Assembly: GCF_947495705.1 (NCBI RefSeq)
Contig: NZ_CANLZR010000009.1
Span: 94,820-158,819, forward strand
Source: an uncultured Phycicoccus sp.
GTDB lineage: Bacteria > Actinomycetota > Actinomycetes > Actinomycetales > Dermatophilaceae
Length of the DNA stretch: 64,000 nucleotides
Direction of reading: 5' to 3'
The notes under the pieces were generated by a model. That model was not told where the DNA came from. It worked only from the letters and a program-made list of their open reading frames with translations, and searched no databases. Positions 16,162-25,529 of the stretch are shown here, piece after piece (within the stretch, counting starts at the first letter, position 1; each line of letters opens with the position of its first letter). A program made the translations under genes and the position numbers.

Positions 16162-16781
16162 CGCTTGCCGCCGAGCAGGAGCGACATCGCCTCCGCCCGC
16201 GTCGCGGGGTCCCGCAGCTGGCCGCGGACGGCCGAGGTGATGGTGCGCGAGCCGGGCTTCTGCACGCCGCGCATCGACATGCACAGGTGCTCGGCCTCGA
16301 CGACGACGATGACGCCCTGGACCCCCAGATGCTCGACGAGCGCGTCGGCCACCTGCGTCGTGATCTGCTCCTGGACCTGCGGGCGGCGGGCGAAGACCTC
16401 GACGAGGCGCCCGAGCTTGGACAGGCCGGTCACGCGGCCGTCGGACCCGGGGATGTACCCGATGTGGGCCTCACCGTGGAACGGCAGCAGGTGGTGCTCA
16501 CACGTCGAGTACATCGGGATGTCCCGGACGATGATGAGCTCTTCGTGCTCGATGGGGAAGGTCGTGGCGAGCACGTCGGAGGCCTCCTGCCACAGCCCGG
16601 CGTAGAGCTCGTGGGCTGCCCTGGCGACCCTGGCCGGGGTCTCGGCCAGGCCGTGCCGGTCGGGGTCCTCGCCGATCGCGAGCAGGAACTCACGCACCGC
16701 CGCCTCGGCTCGAGGCACGTCGACCGGCGGCCGCTGGGCCGCCGCCGACGAGCCGACCGGGTCAGGGGTCGACACGTCCAC
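16158..16781 (-). CDS. folE: GTP cyclohydrolase I
   Basis: First committed enzyme of folate synthesis, GTP to dihydroneopterin triphosphate; zinc-dependent decamer. The 207 residues show [20 protein letters not shown] (zinc Cys and His), [19 protein letters not shown], and [17 protein letters not shown] with the second zinc cysteine. The N-terminal 25 residues are a non-conserved extension. GTG 16781 overlaps the ftsH 3' end by 20 bases; GTG 16775 is an alternative. Coupled to ftsH. Confidence 0.96.
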   Translation of the reverse strand: MDVSTPDPVGSSAAAQRPPVDVPRAEAAVREFLLAIGEDPDRHGLAETPARVARAAHELYAGLWQEASDVLATTFPIEHEELIIVRDIPMYSTCEHHLLPFHGEAHIGYIPGSDGRVTGLSKLGRLVEVFARRPQVQEQITTQVADALVEHLGVQGVIVVVEAEHLCMSMRGVQKPGSRTITSAVRGQLRDPATRAEAMSLLLGGKR

Positions 16782-18864
16782 CGTCCGGAACCTCGATGAC
16801 CTTGGTCGGCGGGTTCTCGTCCGGTGCCGACGAGGCGCCTTCCTCGGCGCGGGCGTCGATGGCGGCCTGGGTGGCCGGGTCGCCGGGGGTGACGACCGAG
16901 CCCTCGGGCGCGGCGGAACCGTTGCGGCCGGCGAGGGCGGCCTGCTCGGCGGGAGTGAGGACCGGCGGGATGTCGGACAGGGTGCGGTGCTCGCTGGAGA
17001 GCCACGCCTCACGCTGCGGGCGCTTGACGATGTCCTTGAAGATCTCGGCCAGCTCGGCGGCGTTCAGGGTCTCCTTCTCGAGGAGCTCGAGCACCAGCCG
17101 GTCCAGGACGTCACGGTTGTCGTTGACGACGTGCCACGCCTCGTCGTGCGCGTCGTCGATGAGCTTGCGGACCTCCTCGTCGACGACCGCGGCGACCTGC
17201 TCGGAGTAGTCGCGCTCGTGACCCATGTCGCGGCCCATGAACGGCTCGCCCTGGGACTGCCCCAGCTTGATCGCCCCGACCCGCTCGCTCATCCCGTACT
17301 CGGTGACCATCTTGCGGGCCATCGCCGTGGCCTTCTCGATGTCGTTGGCGGCCCCGGTGGTGGGGTCGTGGAAGATGATCTCCTCCGCGACCCGGCCGCC
17401 GAGGGCGTACGCGAGCTGGTCGAGGATCTCGTTGCGGGTCGTCGAGTACTTGTCGTCGAGCGGCATGACCATCGTGTAGCCGAGGGCCCGCCCACGCGGC
17501 AGGATCGTCACCTTCGTCACGGGGTCGAGGTGGTTCATCCCGCTCGCGACGAGCGCGTGACCGCCCTCGTGGTAGGCGGTGATCTTGCGCTCCTTGGCCG
17601 ACATGATGCGGGTGCGCTTCTGCGGGCCGGCGATGACGCGGTCGATGGCCTCGTCGAGGACCTCGTCGTCGATGAGCTTCTTGCTCGTGCGGGCGGTGAG
17701 CAGCGCCGCCTCGTTGAGGACGTTCGCGAGGTCGGCGCCGGTGAAGCCCGGCGTGCGGCGCGCGACGGCGAGGAGGTCGACCCCGGCCGCCATCGGCTTG
17801 CCCTGGCCGTGCACCTGGAGGATCTTGTGACGCCCGATCATGTCGGGGTTCTCGACGGCGATCTGGCGGTCGAAGCGGCCCGGACGCAGGAGGGCGGGGT
17901 CGAGGATGTCGGGCCGGTTCGTGGCCGCGATGAGGATGACGTTGGTCTTGACGTCGAAGCCGTCCATCTCGACGAGCAGCTGGTTCAGCGTCTGCTCGCG
18001 CTCGTCGTGGCCGCCGCCCATGCCGGCGCCGCGGTGGCGGCCGACGGCGTCGATCTCGTCGACGAAGACGATGGCGGGCGCGTTGGCCTTGGCCTGCTCG
18101 AAGAGGTCGCGCACGCGGCTGGCCCCGACACCGACGAACATCTCGACGAAGTCCGAGCCGGAGATCGAGTAGAACGGCACGCCGGCCTCACCGGCGACGG
18201 CCCGCGCGAGCAGGGTCTTGCCGGTGCCGGGCTGGCCGTAGAGCAGGACGCCCTTGGGGATCTTGGCGCCCACGGCGAGGAACTTGGCGGGCTCACGGAG
18301 GAACTCGACGATCTCGTGGAGCTCCTCGACGGCCTCGTCGGCACCCGCGACGTCGTCGAAGGTGACCTTCGGGGTGTCCTTCGTGGCGAGCTTGGCGCGG
18401 GACTTGCCGAACTGCATGACCCGCGAGCCACCGCCCTGGGCCTGGGTCATGAGCCACCAGAAGAGGCCGACGAGCAGCAGGACGGGGAAGAAGCTGATGA
18501 AGATGGTCCAGAACGTGCTGTCGCCCTCGACCTTGTCGTCGTAGCCGTCGGGCAGGTTGGTCTTGAGCTCCTCGACGAGCGACTCGGCCCGGGCGTCCAC
18601 GTACTCGGCGCGGACCTGGGTGGCCCCGGAGATGTTCTTCTCCTCGTCCGAGAAGGACTGGCCCTCCTTGAGGTCGAGCGAGATGACGTTGTCGGTCGTC
18701 ATCACCGCGGACGCGACCTTCTTGTCGGTGATGAGCTTCTCGGCCTGGGCCGTCGTGATCGTCGTGTACCCGCCGTCGCCGCCCGTGGTGAAGACGAGCA
18801 GCAGCAGCACGAGCGCGGCGAGCACCCAGAAGACGGGGGCCCGGAGAATGCGTTTGAAGTCCAT
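16762..18864 (-). CDS. ftsH: ATP-dependent zinc metalloprotease FtsH
   Basis: Membrane-anchored AAA+ protease, 700 residues. Two transmembrane segments flank a periplasmic-side domain (about residues 8-26 and 122-142); the AAA domain has Walker [12 protein letters not shown], Walker [12 protein letters not shown] and the second region of homology [17 protein letters not shown]; the protease has the zinc motif HEGGH and a downstream aspartate ligand region. The C-terminus from about 630 is a non-conserved, proline- and alanine-rich tail typical of actinobacterial FtsH. It heads the ftsH-folE-folP-folBK-DUF3180 transcription unit, with a TAGCGT box about 75 bases upstream of ATG 18864. Confidence 0.98.
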   Translation of the reverse strand: MDFKRILRAPVFWVLAALVLLLLVFTTGGDGGYTTITTAQAEKLITDKKVASAVMTTDNVISLDLKEGQSFSDEEKNISGATQVRAEYVDARAESLVEELKTNLPDGYDDKVEGDSTFWTIFISFFPVLLLVGLFWWLMTQAQGGGSRVMQFGKSRAKLATKDTPKVTFDDVAGADEAVEELHEIVEFLREPAKFLAVGAKIPKGVLLYGQPGTGKTLLARAVAGEAGVPFYSISGSDFVEMFVGVGASRVRDLFEQAKANAPAIVFVDEIDAVGRHRGAGMGGGHDEREQTLNQLLVEMDGFDVKTNVILIAATNRPDILDPALLRPGRFDRQIAVENPDMIGRHKILQVHGQGKPMAAGVDLLAVARRTPGFTGADLANVLNEAALLTARTSKKLIDDEVLDEAIDRVIAGPQKRTRIMSAKERKITAYHEGGHALVASGMNHLDPVTKVTILPRGRALGYTMVMPLDDKYSTTRNEILDQLAYALGGRVAEEIIFHDPTTGAANDIEKATAMARKMVTEYGMSERVGAIKLGQSQGEPFMGRDMGHERDYSEQVAAVVDEEVRKLIDDAHDEAWHVVNDNRDVLDRLVLELLEKETLNAAELAEIFKDIVKRPQREAWLSSEHRTLSDIPPVLTPAEQAALAGRNGSAAPEGSVVTPGDPATQAAIDARAEEGASSAPDENPPTKVIEVPDGGRVDP

Positions 18865-18944
18865 CTGGCTACGAGGCTCGCGCCCCGACCTTCCTGCTCG
18901 TCGTCATCTGGCCCGGCGGGGCACACGACCTCCCGGACTGGTAC

Positions 18945-18950
18945 ACGCTA
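18945..18950 (-). promoter_or_regulatory. Possible -10 element for ftsH
   Basis: TAGCGT on the minus strand in the 127-base gap between hpt and ftsH. It would give a leader of roughly 75 bases. A -35 box is not obvious. Confidence 0.3.
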
Positions 18951-18991
18951 GCAACGAGCCCCGACCGGCCGGTGTTCCGCGGGGTGCCGCG

Positions 18992-19543
<552 letters not shown>

Positions 19544-19577
19544 TGCGGCTCCTGGGTAGGGCTGGGGGTGGTCGGGG

Positions 19578-20579
19578 CTATTCAACCCGAGGCACGGGGT
19601 CGATGGACACCCGGTGGTCGGATCTCCTGACCTGCAGCGGCCCGGGGGCATGCACCGCCCCCTGGCCGTGCCAGTGCGTGAGGAGCCGGTCACAGGCGTC
19701 GACGTGGCGGCTCGACAGCTGACCGGCGGGGGCTCCGGCGGCCAGCAGGAGCCGGCGCCACACCCGGGTGCGGACGGCTCGCGGCAGGTCGGCCAGCGCG
19801 GGGGCGGGCCACGGCCCGGGCCCGAGGGCCTCGGTCGCCGCTGCCGCGAGCGCGTCGAGGTGGTCGGCGTCCGCGCGCAGGAGGTCGGCGCTGCGGGCGA
19901 GGGCGGCGGGCAGCCCGGGCCCGAGGTCGCGCTCGAGGTCCGCGAGGGCACGCCGGGCCCGGACCCGGGCGAACGCGGGGTCCTCGTTCATCGGGTCGTC
20001 CCACCACGCGATGCCCTCGGCGGCGCAGGCCGCCCGGGTCTGCTCCCGGGTGACGTCGAGGAGCGGCCGCCGGTAGACGCCGCGGGCCGCCGGCATCCCG
20101 GCGAGCGACCGCGCCCCCGACCCGCGGGCGAGCCCGAGCAGGACCTGCTCGGCCTGGTCGTCGCGGGTGTGCCCCAACAGGAGGAGACGCGCGCCGTGCC
20201 GGTCCCGGGCGGCGTCCAGCGCCCGGTAGCGCGCTGCCCGGGCCGCCGCCTCGAGCCCGCCGCCGCCCGGCACCGCCGCGCTCGCGACGACGTCGACGGG
20301 GTCGAGCCCCCGGGCCCGCAGCTGGGTGCCGGCACCGGCCGCGACCTCGTCCGAGCCCGGCTGGAGGCCGTGGTCGACGACGACCGCCCCGACCCGCAGC
20401 CCGAGCCTGGTCCCCTCGAACCGGGCGGCGGCGGCGAGGGCGCTGGAGTCCGCTCCGCCGCTGCACGCCACGAGGACGAGGTCCCCCGGGTCGCACTCGG
20501 CGAGCACGGAGCGGACCGCCGAGCGCACGGCAGCGACGGCGGCGGGCGGCTTCCCCCACGGCCGGGCCTGCTCCGTCAC
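19578..20579 (-). CDS. tilS: tRNA(Ile)-lysidine synthase
   Basis: Modifies C34 of the CAU-anticodon isoleucine tRNA to lysidine so that it reads AUA. The 333 residues have the PP-loop [13 protein letters not shown] near 40, [13 protein letters not shown] and [13 protein letters not shown], then the [12 protein letters not shown] segment. It lacks the long C-terminal extension of the E. coli enzyme, as is usual in actinobacteria. GTG 20579 starts 19 bases after the stop of the zinc-protease gene. Confidence 0.95.
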   Translation of the reverse strand: MTEQARPWGKPPAAVAAVRSAVRSVLAECDPGDLVLVACSGGADSSALAAAARFEGTRLGLRVGAVVVDHGLQPGSDEVAAGAGTQLRARGLDPVDVVASAAVPGGGGLEAAARAARYRALDAARDRHGARLLLLGHTRDDQAEQVLLGLARGSGARSLAGMPAARGVYRRPLLDVTREQTRAACAAEGIAWWDDPMNEDPAFARVRARRALADLERDLGPGLPAALARSADLLRADADHLDALAAAATEALGPGPWPAPALADLPRAVRTRVWRRLLLAAGAPAGQLSSRHVDACDRLLTHWHGQGAVHAPGPLQVRRSDHRVSIDPVPRVE

Positions 20580-20598
20580 CCCGGGGACCGTCGCGGGC

Positions 20599-21639
20599 TC
20601 AGGCGTGGACGCGCCGGACCCACGCGGCGGGGTCGGCGATCTCGCGGGGCTGCGGGAGGGTGTCGGGCGAGGTCCACACGGCGTTGAAGCCGTCGACGCC
20701 GACCTCGTCCTGCACGGCCCGCACGAAGACGGCGCCGTCCCGGTACTGCCGCATCTTCGCCTCGAGGCCGAGCAGGCGCCGGAGCAGCCGGTCGGCGGAG
20801 CCGGCGCCCTTGCGGCGCGCGGTGAACTTGCGGCGGATCTCGGCGACCGAGGCGATGTGCGCCGGGCCCACGTCGTCCATGACGACGTCGGCGTGCCCCT
20901 CCAGCAGCGACATGACCGCGGTGAGCCGGGCCAGCTGCTCGCGCTGCTCGGGAGTGGTGAAGAGGTCGGCGACGCCCGTGCTGCCCTCGGCGAAGAGCTC
21001 GGGCAGACGCTCGGTGAACCGCGAGGCGATCTCCTGCATCCGCTCCTGGTCCGGCGCGAGGTCGATGGCGAGGTGCCGCGCCTGGGAGATGACGTGCTCG
21101 CGCAGCCACGGGTTGGCGGTGAACTGCACGCGGTGGGTCTCCTCGTGCATGCACACCCAGCGCCGGAAGTCGTCGGGGTCGACGTTGAGCTCGCGGGCCG
21201 TCGCCACGAGGTTCGGGGCGACGAGCAGCAGCGCCGGGGTGCCGCCGGGGGCGATGTCGTACTGACCGAGCACCTTGCTCGACATGAACGCGAGCAGCGC
21301 TCCGGCCTCGGCACCGGTGACCTTGCTGCCGACGGCCTGCGCGGCCGGACCGGGCGTCACGTTCCGCTTGCTGACGATCGCCTCGACGGCCGGGTCGAGC
21401 AGGGCGGCCATCGAGTCGGCGTTGACGGCGATCCACGTCGCGCGGTCGACGACGAGGGCGGCCGGAGCCTCGGGCGGGGTGTGCATCCGCGCGGTGTCGG
21501 CCACCGGCTGGCGGGCCTCACGGGCGGCCTCCCGGATGGCCTCCACCTCGGCCCGGGCCTCGGCGGGCGAGACCACCGGCCCGGCCGGGACGAGCGTGCG
21601 TCCCGTCGTCTTCGCGAACTCCCAGTCGACATATGCCAC
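20599..21639 (-). CDS. Zinc-dependent metalloprotease-like protein (DUF2342 family)
   Basis: A 346-residue soluble protein whose MHEETHRVQF (about residues 163-172) is an HExxH zinc motif; VMSLLEGHADVVMDD further on supplies a candidate glutamate third ligand. This family is annotated as zinc-dependent metalloprotease or coenzyme F420 biosynthesis-associated protein and sits beside dacB and tilS in many actinobacteria. Proteolysis has not been shown to my knowledge. ATG 21639 opens with AYVDWEFAKTTG, the usual N-terminus of the family. It lies 33 bases downstream of dacB. Confidence 0.88.
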   Translation of the reverse strand: MAYVDWEFAKTTGRTLVPAGPVVSPAEARAEVEAIREAAREARQPVADTARMHTPPEAPAALVVDRATWIAVNADSMAALLDPAVEAIVSKRNVTPGPAAQAVGSKVTGAEAGALLAFMSSKVLGQYDIAPGGTPALLLVAPNLVATARELNVDPDDFRRWVCMHEETHRVQFTANPWLREHVISQARHLAIDLAPDQERMQEIASRFTERLPELFAEGSTGVADLFTTPEQREQLARLTAVMSLLEGHADVVMDDVGPAHIASVAEIRRKFTARRKGAGSADRLLRRLLGLEAKMRQYRDGAVFVRAVQDEVGVDGFNAVWTSPDTLPQPREIADPAAWVRRVHA

Positions 21640-21672
21640 GACGTCAGCCTCTCATCCCGGGTTCCGGCCCGG

Positions 21673-23112
21673 TCACCGGCAGCCGCATCGGGTGATGGCG
21701 GCGACGATCCGGTCCAACGCCGCGCGGGCGCGCAGGGTTCCACCGTAGGTCCGCGGGAAGCCGTCGACCTGCACGGCGAAGAGCAGGGGCCTGCCGTCGG
21801 CGGTCACCGTGGTGCCGGCCAGCGACGAGCCGGCGCGCAGGGTCCCGGTCTTCGCGCGGGGGACGCCCACGACGTCCGAGGTCGCGTCGGTGCTGAACCG
21901 GCCACCGAGGGTCCCGTCGAGCCCCGACACCGGCAGGCCCGCCATGAGCCCCCGCAGCGGCCCGGACGTCTCGACCGCCCGGGCCAGGACCGCCGTCAGC
22001 GTGACCGGCGCGACGCGCTGGTCGGGGCTCAGGCCGCTCGCGTCGGTGAGGACGAGCCCGGGCGTCGGGATCGCGTCGGCCTCGAGCCGGGAGCGGATGA
22101 AGGCTCCGTTGGCTCCGGACTCCTGGGTCGGTGCCCCCACGGTCGCGGCGGCCTGGCGGACGAGGCTCTCGGCGAGCGCGTTGTCGCTGACGTCGATCGC
22201 GTGGTCGCACAGCTCGCCGTAGGTCGCGGACTCGACGACGCCGAGCTCCTCGGAGTCCTCGGCCGCCGGGGTGCTCCAGGTCTTGAGCGGTCGCAGCCGC
22301 GCCTCGACGCCGCGGTCGGCGAGCCGGGCGGCGAAGGCCTTGGCCACGAGCACCTCCGGGTCCTCCGGCGCGGGGCGGGCGGGGGTGGCCCGCCGGCTCG
22401 CCAGCCCGGTCATGACGACGGGCCCTGCGAAGCCGTCCCGGACGTCGTTGGGGTTCCACGTCGGCGGGACGCGCGGTCCGGGGGCGAACGAGAGGTCGAG
22501 CCGGAGGGTGACCTCGGTGCGCCCGGAGGCCCGCAGGACGGGCGCCACCTGGCCGGCGAGGTCACCGAGGCCGGCCCGGCCGACGACGGCGTCGGGGTCC
22601 CCCTCGTCCGCGGCGAGGAGCATGTCGCCGCGGGCCACGAGCACGAGGTCGCTCGAGCCTGGCTCGGCGACGACCGCCGTCGGGATGCGCTGCTGGAGGT
22701 CGAGGGTGTCGGCGACCGCGACCGCGGCGAGCAGCTTCGCCGTGGACGCCGGCACCCGGGGCTCCTCGGCCTCCAGCCCCCACAGCTCGGCACCGGTGAC
22801 GCCGTCGCGCACGCTCACCCCGAGGGCGCCGTCGAGGGCCTCGTCGTCGGACGCCTCCCGCACGGCCTGCTCGAGCCCCTCCGCCGTCGGCGCGGGGGCG
22901 TCGGTCCCGGTGGCGGTCAGCACCGGGTCGCCGGGGCCGGCCGTCGGCAGCAGCACCGGGGCGGGGGTTCCCGAGACCGTCGGGGTGGGGACCGGCGAGG
23001 GGCGGTCGAGGGTGAGGACTCCCGGGGCGACGTCGAGCACGTCCGCGGCCACGTAGCCGCCCGCGGCGACGACGCACAGCCCGGCCGCGCCGGCCGCCAT
23101 GACACGTCTCAC
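21673..23112 (-). CDS. dacB: D-alanyl-D-alanine carboxypeptidase (PBP4/DacB, peptidase S13)
   Basis: Secreted or membrane-anchored peptidoglycan carboxypeptidase/endopeptidase. The 479 residues begin with an N-terminal hydrophobic segment (about residues 5-24), then a proline-rich linker. Penicillin-binding motifs are complete: Ser123-Thr-Ala-Lys126, SDN in [11 protein letters not shown], and KTGT in [15 protein letters not shown] 23112 is preceded by GGGAG; ATG 23100 is an alternative. Divergent from ppa across 85 bases, and first gene of the dacB-protease-tilS-hpt run. Confidence 0.93.
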   Translation of the reverse strand: MRRVMAAGAAGLCVVAAGGYVAADVLDVAPGVLTLDRPSPVPTPTVSGTPAPVLLPTAGPGDPVLTATGTDAPAPTAEGLEQAVREASDDEALDGALGVSVRDGVTGAELWGLEAEEPRVPASTAKLLAAVAVADTLDLQQRIPTAVVAEPGSSDLVLVARGDMLLAADEGDPDAVVGRAGLGDLAGQVAPVLRASGRTEVTLRLDLSFAPGPRVPPTWNPNDVRDGFAGPVVMTGLASRRATPARPAPEDPEVLVAKAFAARLADRGVEARLRPLKTWSTPAAEDSEELGVVESATYGELCDHAIDVSDNALAESLVRQAAATVGAPTQESGANGAFIRSRLEADAIPTPGLVLTDASGLSPDQRVAPVTLTAVLARAVETSGPLRGLMAGLPVSGLDGTLGGRFSTDATSDVVGVPRAKTGTLRAGSSLAGTTVTADGRPLLFAVQVDGFPRTYGGTLRARAALDRIVAAITRCGCR

Positions 23113-23161
23113 CCCGACTCCCTTCGTGCCCCGGTCCCTCGATGCGCCAGACTGTGGTCCG

Positions 23162-23167
23162 AGGGTA
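23162..23167 (-). promoter_or_regulatory. Possible -10 element of dacB in the divergent dacB/ppa region
   Basis: TACCCT on the minus strand, about 50 bases before the dacB start. The same 85 bases must also hold the ppa promoter; for ppa I see only an AGAGGAG ribosome site ending some ten bases before GTG 23198. Confidence 0.3.
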
Positions 23168-23197
23168 GGTCACGCAACCAAGAGGAGCCGGTGCACC

Positions 23198-23833
23198 GTG
23201 GAGTTCGACGTCACGATCGAGATCCCCAAGGGGCATCGCAACAAGTACGAGGTCGACCACGAGTCGGGGCGCATCCGGCTCGACCGGATGCTGTTCACGG
23301 CGATGTCGTACCCGTCGGACTACGGGTACATCGAGGACTCCCTCGGCGAGGACGGCGACCCGCTCGACGCGCTGGTGCTCCTCGACGAGCCGACGTTCCC
23401 CGGCTGTCTCGTCCGGGCGCGGCCCATCGGCATGTTCCACATGCGCGACGAGGCCGGCGGCGACGACAAGATCCTGTGCATCCCGGCCGGTGACCCCCGC
23501 AAGGCGCACATCAAGGAGCTCAGCGACATCACCGAGTTCGACCAGCTCGAGATCCAGCACTTCTTCGAGACGTACAAGGACCTCGAGCCCGGCAAGTCCG
23601 TCGAGGGCGCGCACTGGGCCGGACGCGACGAGGCCGAGAAGTGCATCGCCGAGGCGCTGGAGCGAGCCCGGGCCGCGGGGCTGTCGACGGCGCGCTGGCG
23701 CATGCCGGCGCACGCCGCCGACCTCGCGGCCGAGGCCGTCTCGTCGGGGCACACCCCGGAGGAGCTCGAGGAGGCCGCCGAGAAGGCCCGGGCCGAGCTG
23801 GCGACCAAGGAGAAGCCGCTCAGCGACGACTGA
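23198..23833 (+). CDS. ppa: Inorganic pyrophosphatase (family I)
   Basis: Soluble pyrophosphatase that pulls biosynthetic reactions forward by removing PPi. The 211 residues show [37 protein letters not shown] with the metal aspartates and [14 protein letters not shown]. The catalytic domain ends near residue 165, after which a 45-residue, alanine- and glutamate-rich helical tail extends it ([20 protein letters not shown]). GTG 23198 follows AGAGGAG; GTG 23191 is out of frame. A membrane pyrophosphatase, hppA, lies 17 kb further on. Confidence 0.96.
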   Translation: MEFDVTIEIPKGHRNKYEVDHESGRIRLDRMLFTAMSYPSDYGYIEDSLGEDGDPLDALVLLDEPTFPGCLVRARPIGMFHMRDEAGGDDKILCIPAGDPRKAHIKELSDITEFDQLEIQHFFETYKDLEPGKSVEGAHWAGRDEAEKCIAEALERARAAGLSTARWRMPAHAADLAAEAVSSGHTPEELEEAAEKARAELATKEKPLSDD

Positions 23834-23861
23834 TCCCCCGTCCTGGAGGACCGGCCGCGGG

Positions 23862-24359
23862 CTACCAGCCCCAGGTGCCGGGCTCGCCCTTGAACGGGCC
23901 GACGACCCGGCTCGTCACCCAGCCGCCGTAGAAGCCACCGGCCTGCGGGGTCACCACCTCGCCGTCGACGACGCACTTCTCGACAGCGCCGGGCATCACG
24001 GCGACGTGGCCGCGCACCGCCGTGAATCCCGGTGTCGGGTCGGGGTAGGTCCACGCCGCGCGTTCGGCCACCTCACCGCCGCCGAGGACGTCGAAGTACG
24101 CGGCCTCGCCCTTCCACTCGCAGTACGAGGACCCGGCCGTCGGCCGCAGCGCCCCGTCGACGAAGTCCTCGACCGGGATGTAGTACGTCGGCGGGTGGCT
24201 CGTCTCGAGGACCCGCAGCGTCCGCGTCGAGGCGGCGACCCGCGCCCCGCCGAGCCACACCTCGACAGGCTCGCGGCTCGGCTCGACCGCCGGGGGTCGC
24301 GGGTAGTCCCACACCGACTCCTGGCCAGGCCCGGGCGGCTCCGGCCGTGGCCTTCTCAT
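23862..24359 (-). CDS. DUF427 domain protein
   Basis: A 165-residue protein with the DUF427 pattern: VEVWLGGARVAASTRTLRVLETSHPPTYYIP, SYCEWKGEAAYFDV and the W-rich AAWTYPDPTPGF. The C-terminal GGFYGGWVTSRVVGPFKGEPGTWGW is typical of the longer actinobacterial members. The function is unknown; the fold is small and beta-rich. ATG 24359 overlaps the stop of the preceding gene by four bases. Confidence 0.85.
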   Translation of the reverse strand: MRRPRPEPPGPGQESVWDYPRPPAVEPSREPVEVWLGGARVAASTRTLRVLETSHPPTYYIPVEDFVDGALRPTAGSSYCEWKGEAAYFDVLGGGEVAERAAWTYPDPTPGFTAVRGHVAVMPGAVEKCVVDGEVVTPQAGGFYGGWVTSRVVGPFKGEPGTWGW

Positions 24360-24742
24360 GCCGTCGCTTCGGCGGCGAGTGCGCTGCGCAGGGCTGCGCC
24401 GACGTCCTCGACACGCCCGTGCGCCGCGGCGAGCCGGCTCGCCGGGACGAGCGTGGTGAGTGTGCCGTCGGCGCGGACCCCGAGGAGGACGGGCAGCCCG
24501 GCCGCGGCGGCTGCAGCGCGCTCGGCCGTGGTCGTCTCGTTGCGGTGCACGAGCCGGACGGGCACGGGCAGCCCCGCGACCATCTCGTCCCACTCGGGTC
24601 GACGGCGGACCCCACCGTGGGTCACGTCGCACAGGGAGCACTCGGCCCGCCCCAGGACGTGCCCGATGACGTACGCCAGCTCGCCGAGCACCCCGCCGTC
24701 GGCGTTGTAGACCCCGACGACCTCGACGATGGGCTCACTCAT
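24356..24742 (-). CDS. Conserved hypothetical protein coupled to DUF427
   Basis: I do not recognise this 128-residue protein. It opens with IVEVVGVYNADGGVLGELAYVIGHVLG, followed by AECSLCDVTHG, a CxxC-like pair before a DVTHG motif, and a PEWDEMVAGL segment; the second half, PVLLGVRADGTLTTLV, reads as alternating strands. No signal peptide or membrane span. ATG 24742 has both GGAGG directly in front and a TAGCCT box six bases upstream. It is co-translated with the DUF427 gene. Confidence 0.7.
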   Translation of the reverse strand: MSEPIVEVVGVYNADGGVLGELAYVIGHVLGRAECSLCDVTHGGVRRRPEWDEMVAGLPVPVRLVHRNETTTAERAAAAAAGLPVLLGVRADGTLTTLVPASRLAAAHGRVEDVGAALRSALAAEATA

Positions 24743-24748
24743 CCTCCG

Positions 24749-24754
24749 AGGCTA
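24749..24754 (-). promoter_or_regulatory. -10 element of the hypothetical-DUF427 operon
   Basis: TAGCCT on the minus strand, six bases before ATG 24742. The six bases contain GGAGG, so this start could be used with or without an SD interaction. Confidence 0.4.
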
Positions 24755-24905
24755 TGCGACGGGCGGGCCCTGCCCTACCTGCTGTCGAACCCTGCGGAGG
24801 GCCCTCCGGCGGCGTGCGGAGTCCGGTCCCGGCGGGGTCTTACGGCCCGGGTCTACGGTGGGAGCGTCGGTCCTCGACCCGAGGACCACGACCGAGGAGT
24901 GGATC

Positions 24906-25271
24906 ATGGCGCACGGAGACATCACCCACATCGAGATCCCGGTGACCAACCAGGCCGAGGCCGCCGCCTTCTACGGCACGGTGTTCGGCTGGGACATCCA
25001 GGAGGCACCCGGCTTCGAGGGGTACCCCATGTGGCAGGCACCGAACAAGATCAGCGGCGGTGGCCTCGTGGCCCGCTCCAACGCGTCCGAGAAGCCCGTC
25101 AGCTTCGTCGAGGTGGACTCGATCGACGACACCCTGGCCAAGGTCGTCGAGCTCGGCGGCAGCGTCGTCAAGCCCAAGCAGCCGATCAGCGAGTCGAGCT
25201 GGTGGGCGAGCGTGCTCGACCCGGACGGCAACCAGCTGGGGCTGTACGAAGGCACCACCGACACGGAGTGA
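24906..25271 (+). CDS. VOC (glyoxalase-like) family protein
   Basis: A 121-residue vicinal-oxygen-chelate protein: DITHIEIPVTNQAEAAAFYGTVFGW at the N-terminus and SVLDPDGNQLGLYEG at the C-terminus are the two ends of the paired beta-alpha-beta-beta-beta modules. The specific reaction is unknown. ATG 24906 has GAGGAG seven bases upstream; a TACGGT box at 24854-24859 may be its -10. It ends before a 13-bp hairpin terminator at 25319. Confidence 0.9.
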   Translation: MAHGDITHIEIPVTNQAEAAAFYGTVFGWDIQEAPGFEGYPMWQAPNKISGGGLVARSNASEKPVSFVEVDSIDDTLAKVVELGGSVVKPKQPISESSWWASVLDPDGNQLGLYEGTTDTE

Positions 25272-25318
25272 GCCCGGCTCGGGATGGGAGCACGAGACAC
25301 CGCGGGGGGGCAGCGGAA

Positions 25319-25348
25319 AGGCCCCCTCGACGGGCGTCGAGGGGGCCT
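25319..25348. terminator. Bidirectional hairpin terminator between VOC gene and tRNA-Thr
   Basis: Perfect 13-bp arms at 25319-25331 and 25336-25348 around a four-base loop (GGGC). On the minus strand it is followed by CTTTCC, on the plus strand by no T-run. It lies between convergent units, so it can serve both. Confidence 0.8.
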
Positions 25349-25364
25349 GACCTGCGGTACTGCG

Positions 25365-25441
25365 TGGAGCCGCCTATCGGAATCGAACCGATGACCTATT
25401 CATTACGAGTGAATCGCTCTGGCCGACTGAGCTAAGGCGGC
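25365..25441 (-). tRNA. tRNA-Thr (anticodon CGT)
   Basis: The minus strand folds as a cloverleaf: acceptor GCCGCCT with AGGCGGC, D-arm GCTC/GAGC, anticodon stem ATTCA/TGAAT around CTCGTAA giving anticodon CGT (reads ACG), and T-arm ATCGG TTCGATT CCGAT. Discriminator T is followed by an encoded CCA at 25365-25367. Confidence 0.96.
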
Positions 25442-25529
25442 ATGCGCCCGACCGGGGCCGGACACGTCGCACGAGTATAGGGAGACGGACGCCGCGTTCG
25501 CGAATCCGCGCCGCGTCACCGCACCGGGC

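Noticed and set aside
20326..23493. A 1055-codon open frame on the plus strand across tilS, the zinc protease and dacB
   Set aside because: It is antisense to three well-recognised genes, has low-complexity composition rich in G, R and A, and no motif; a chance effect of very high GC.
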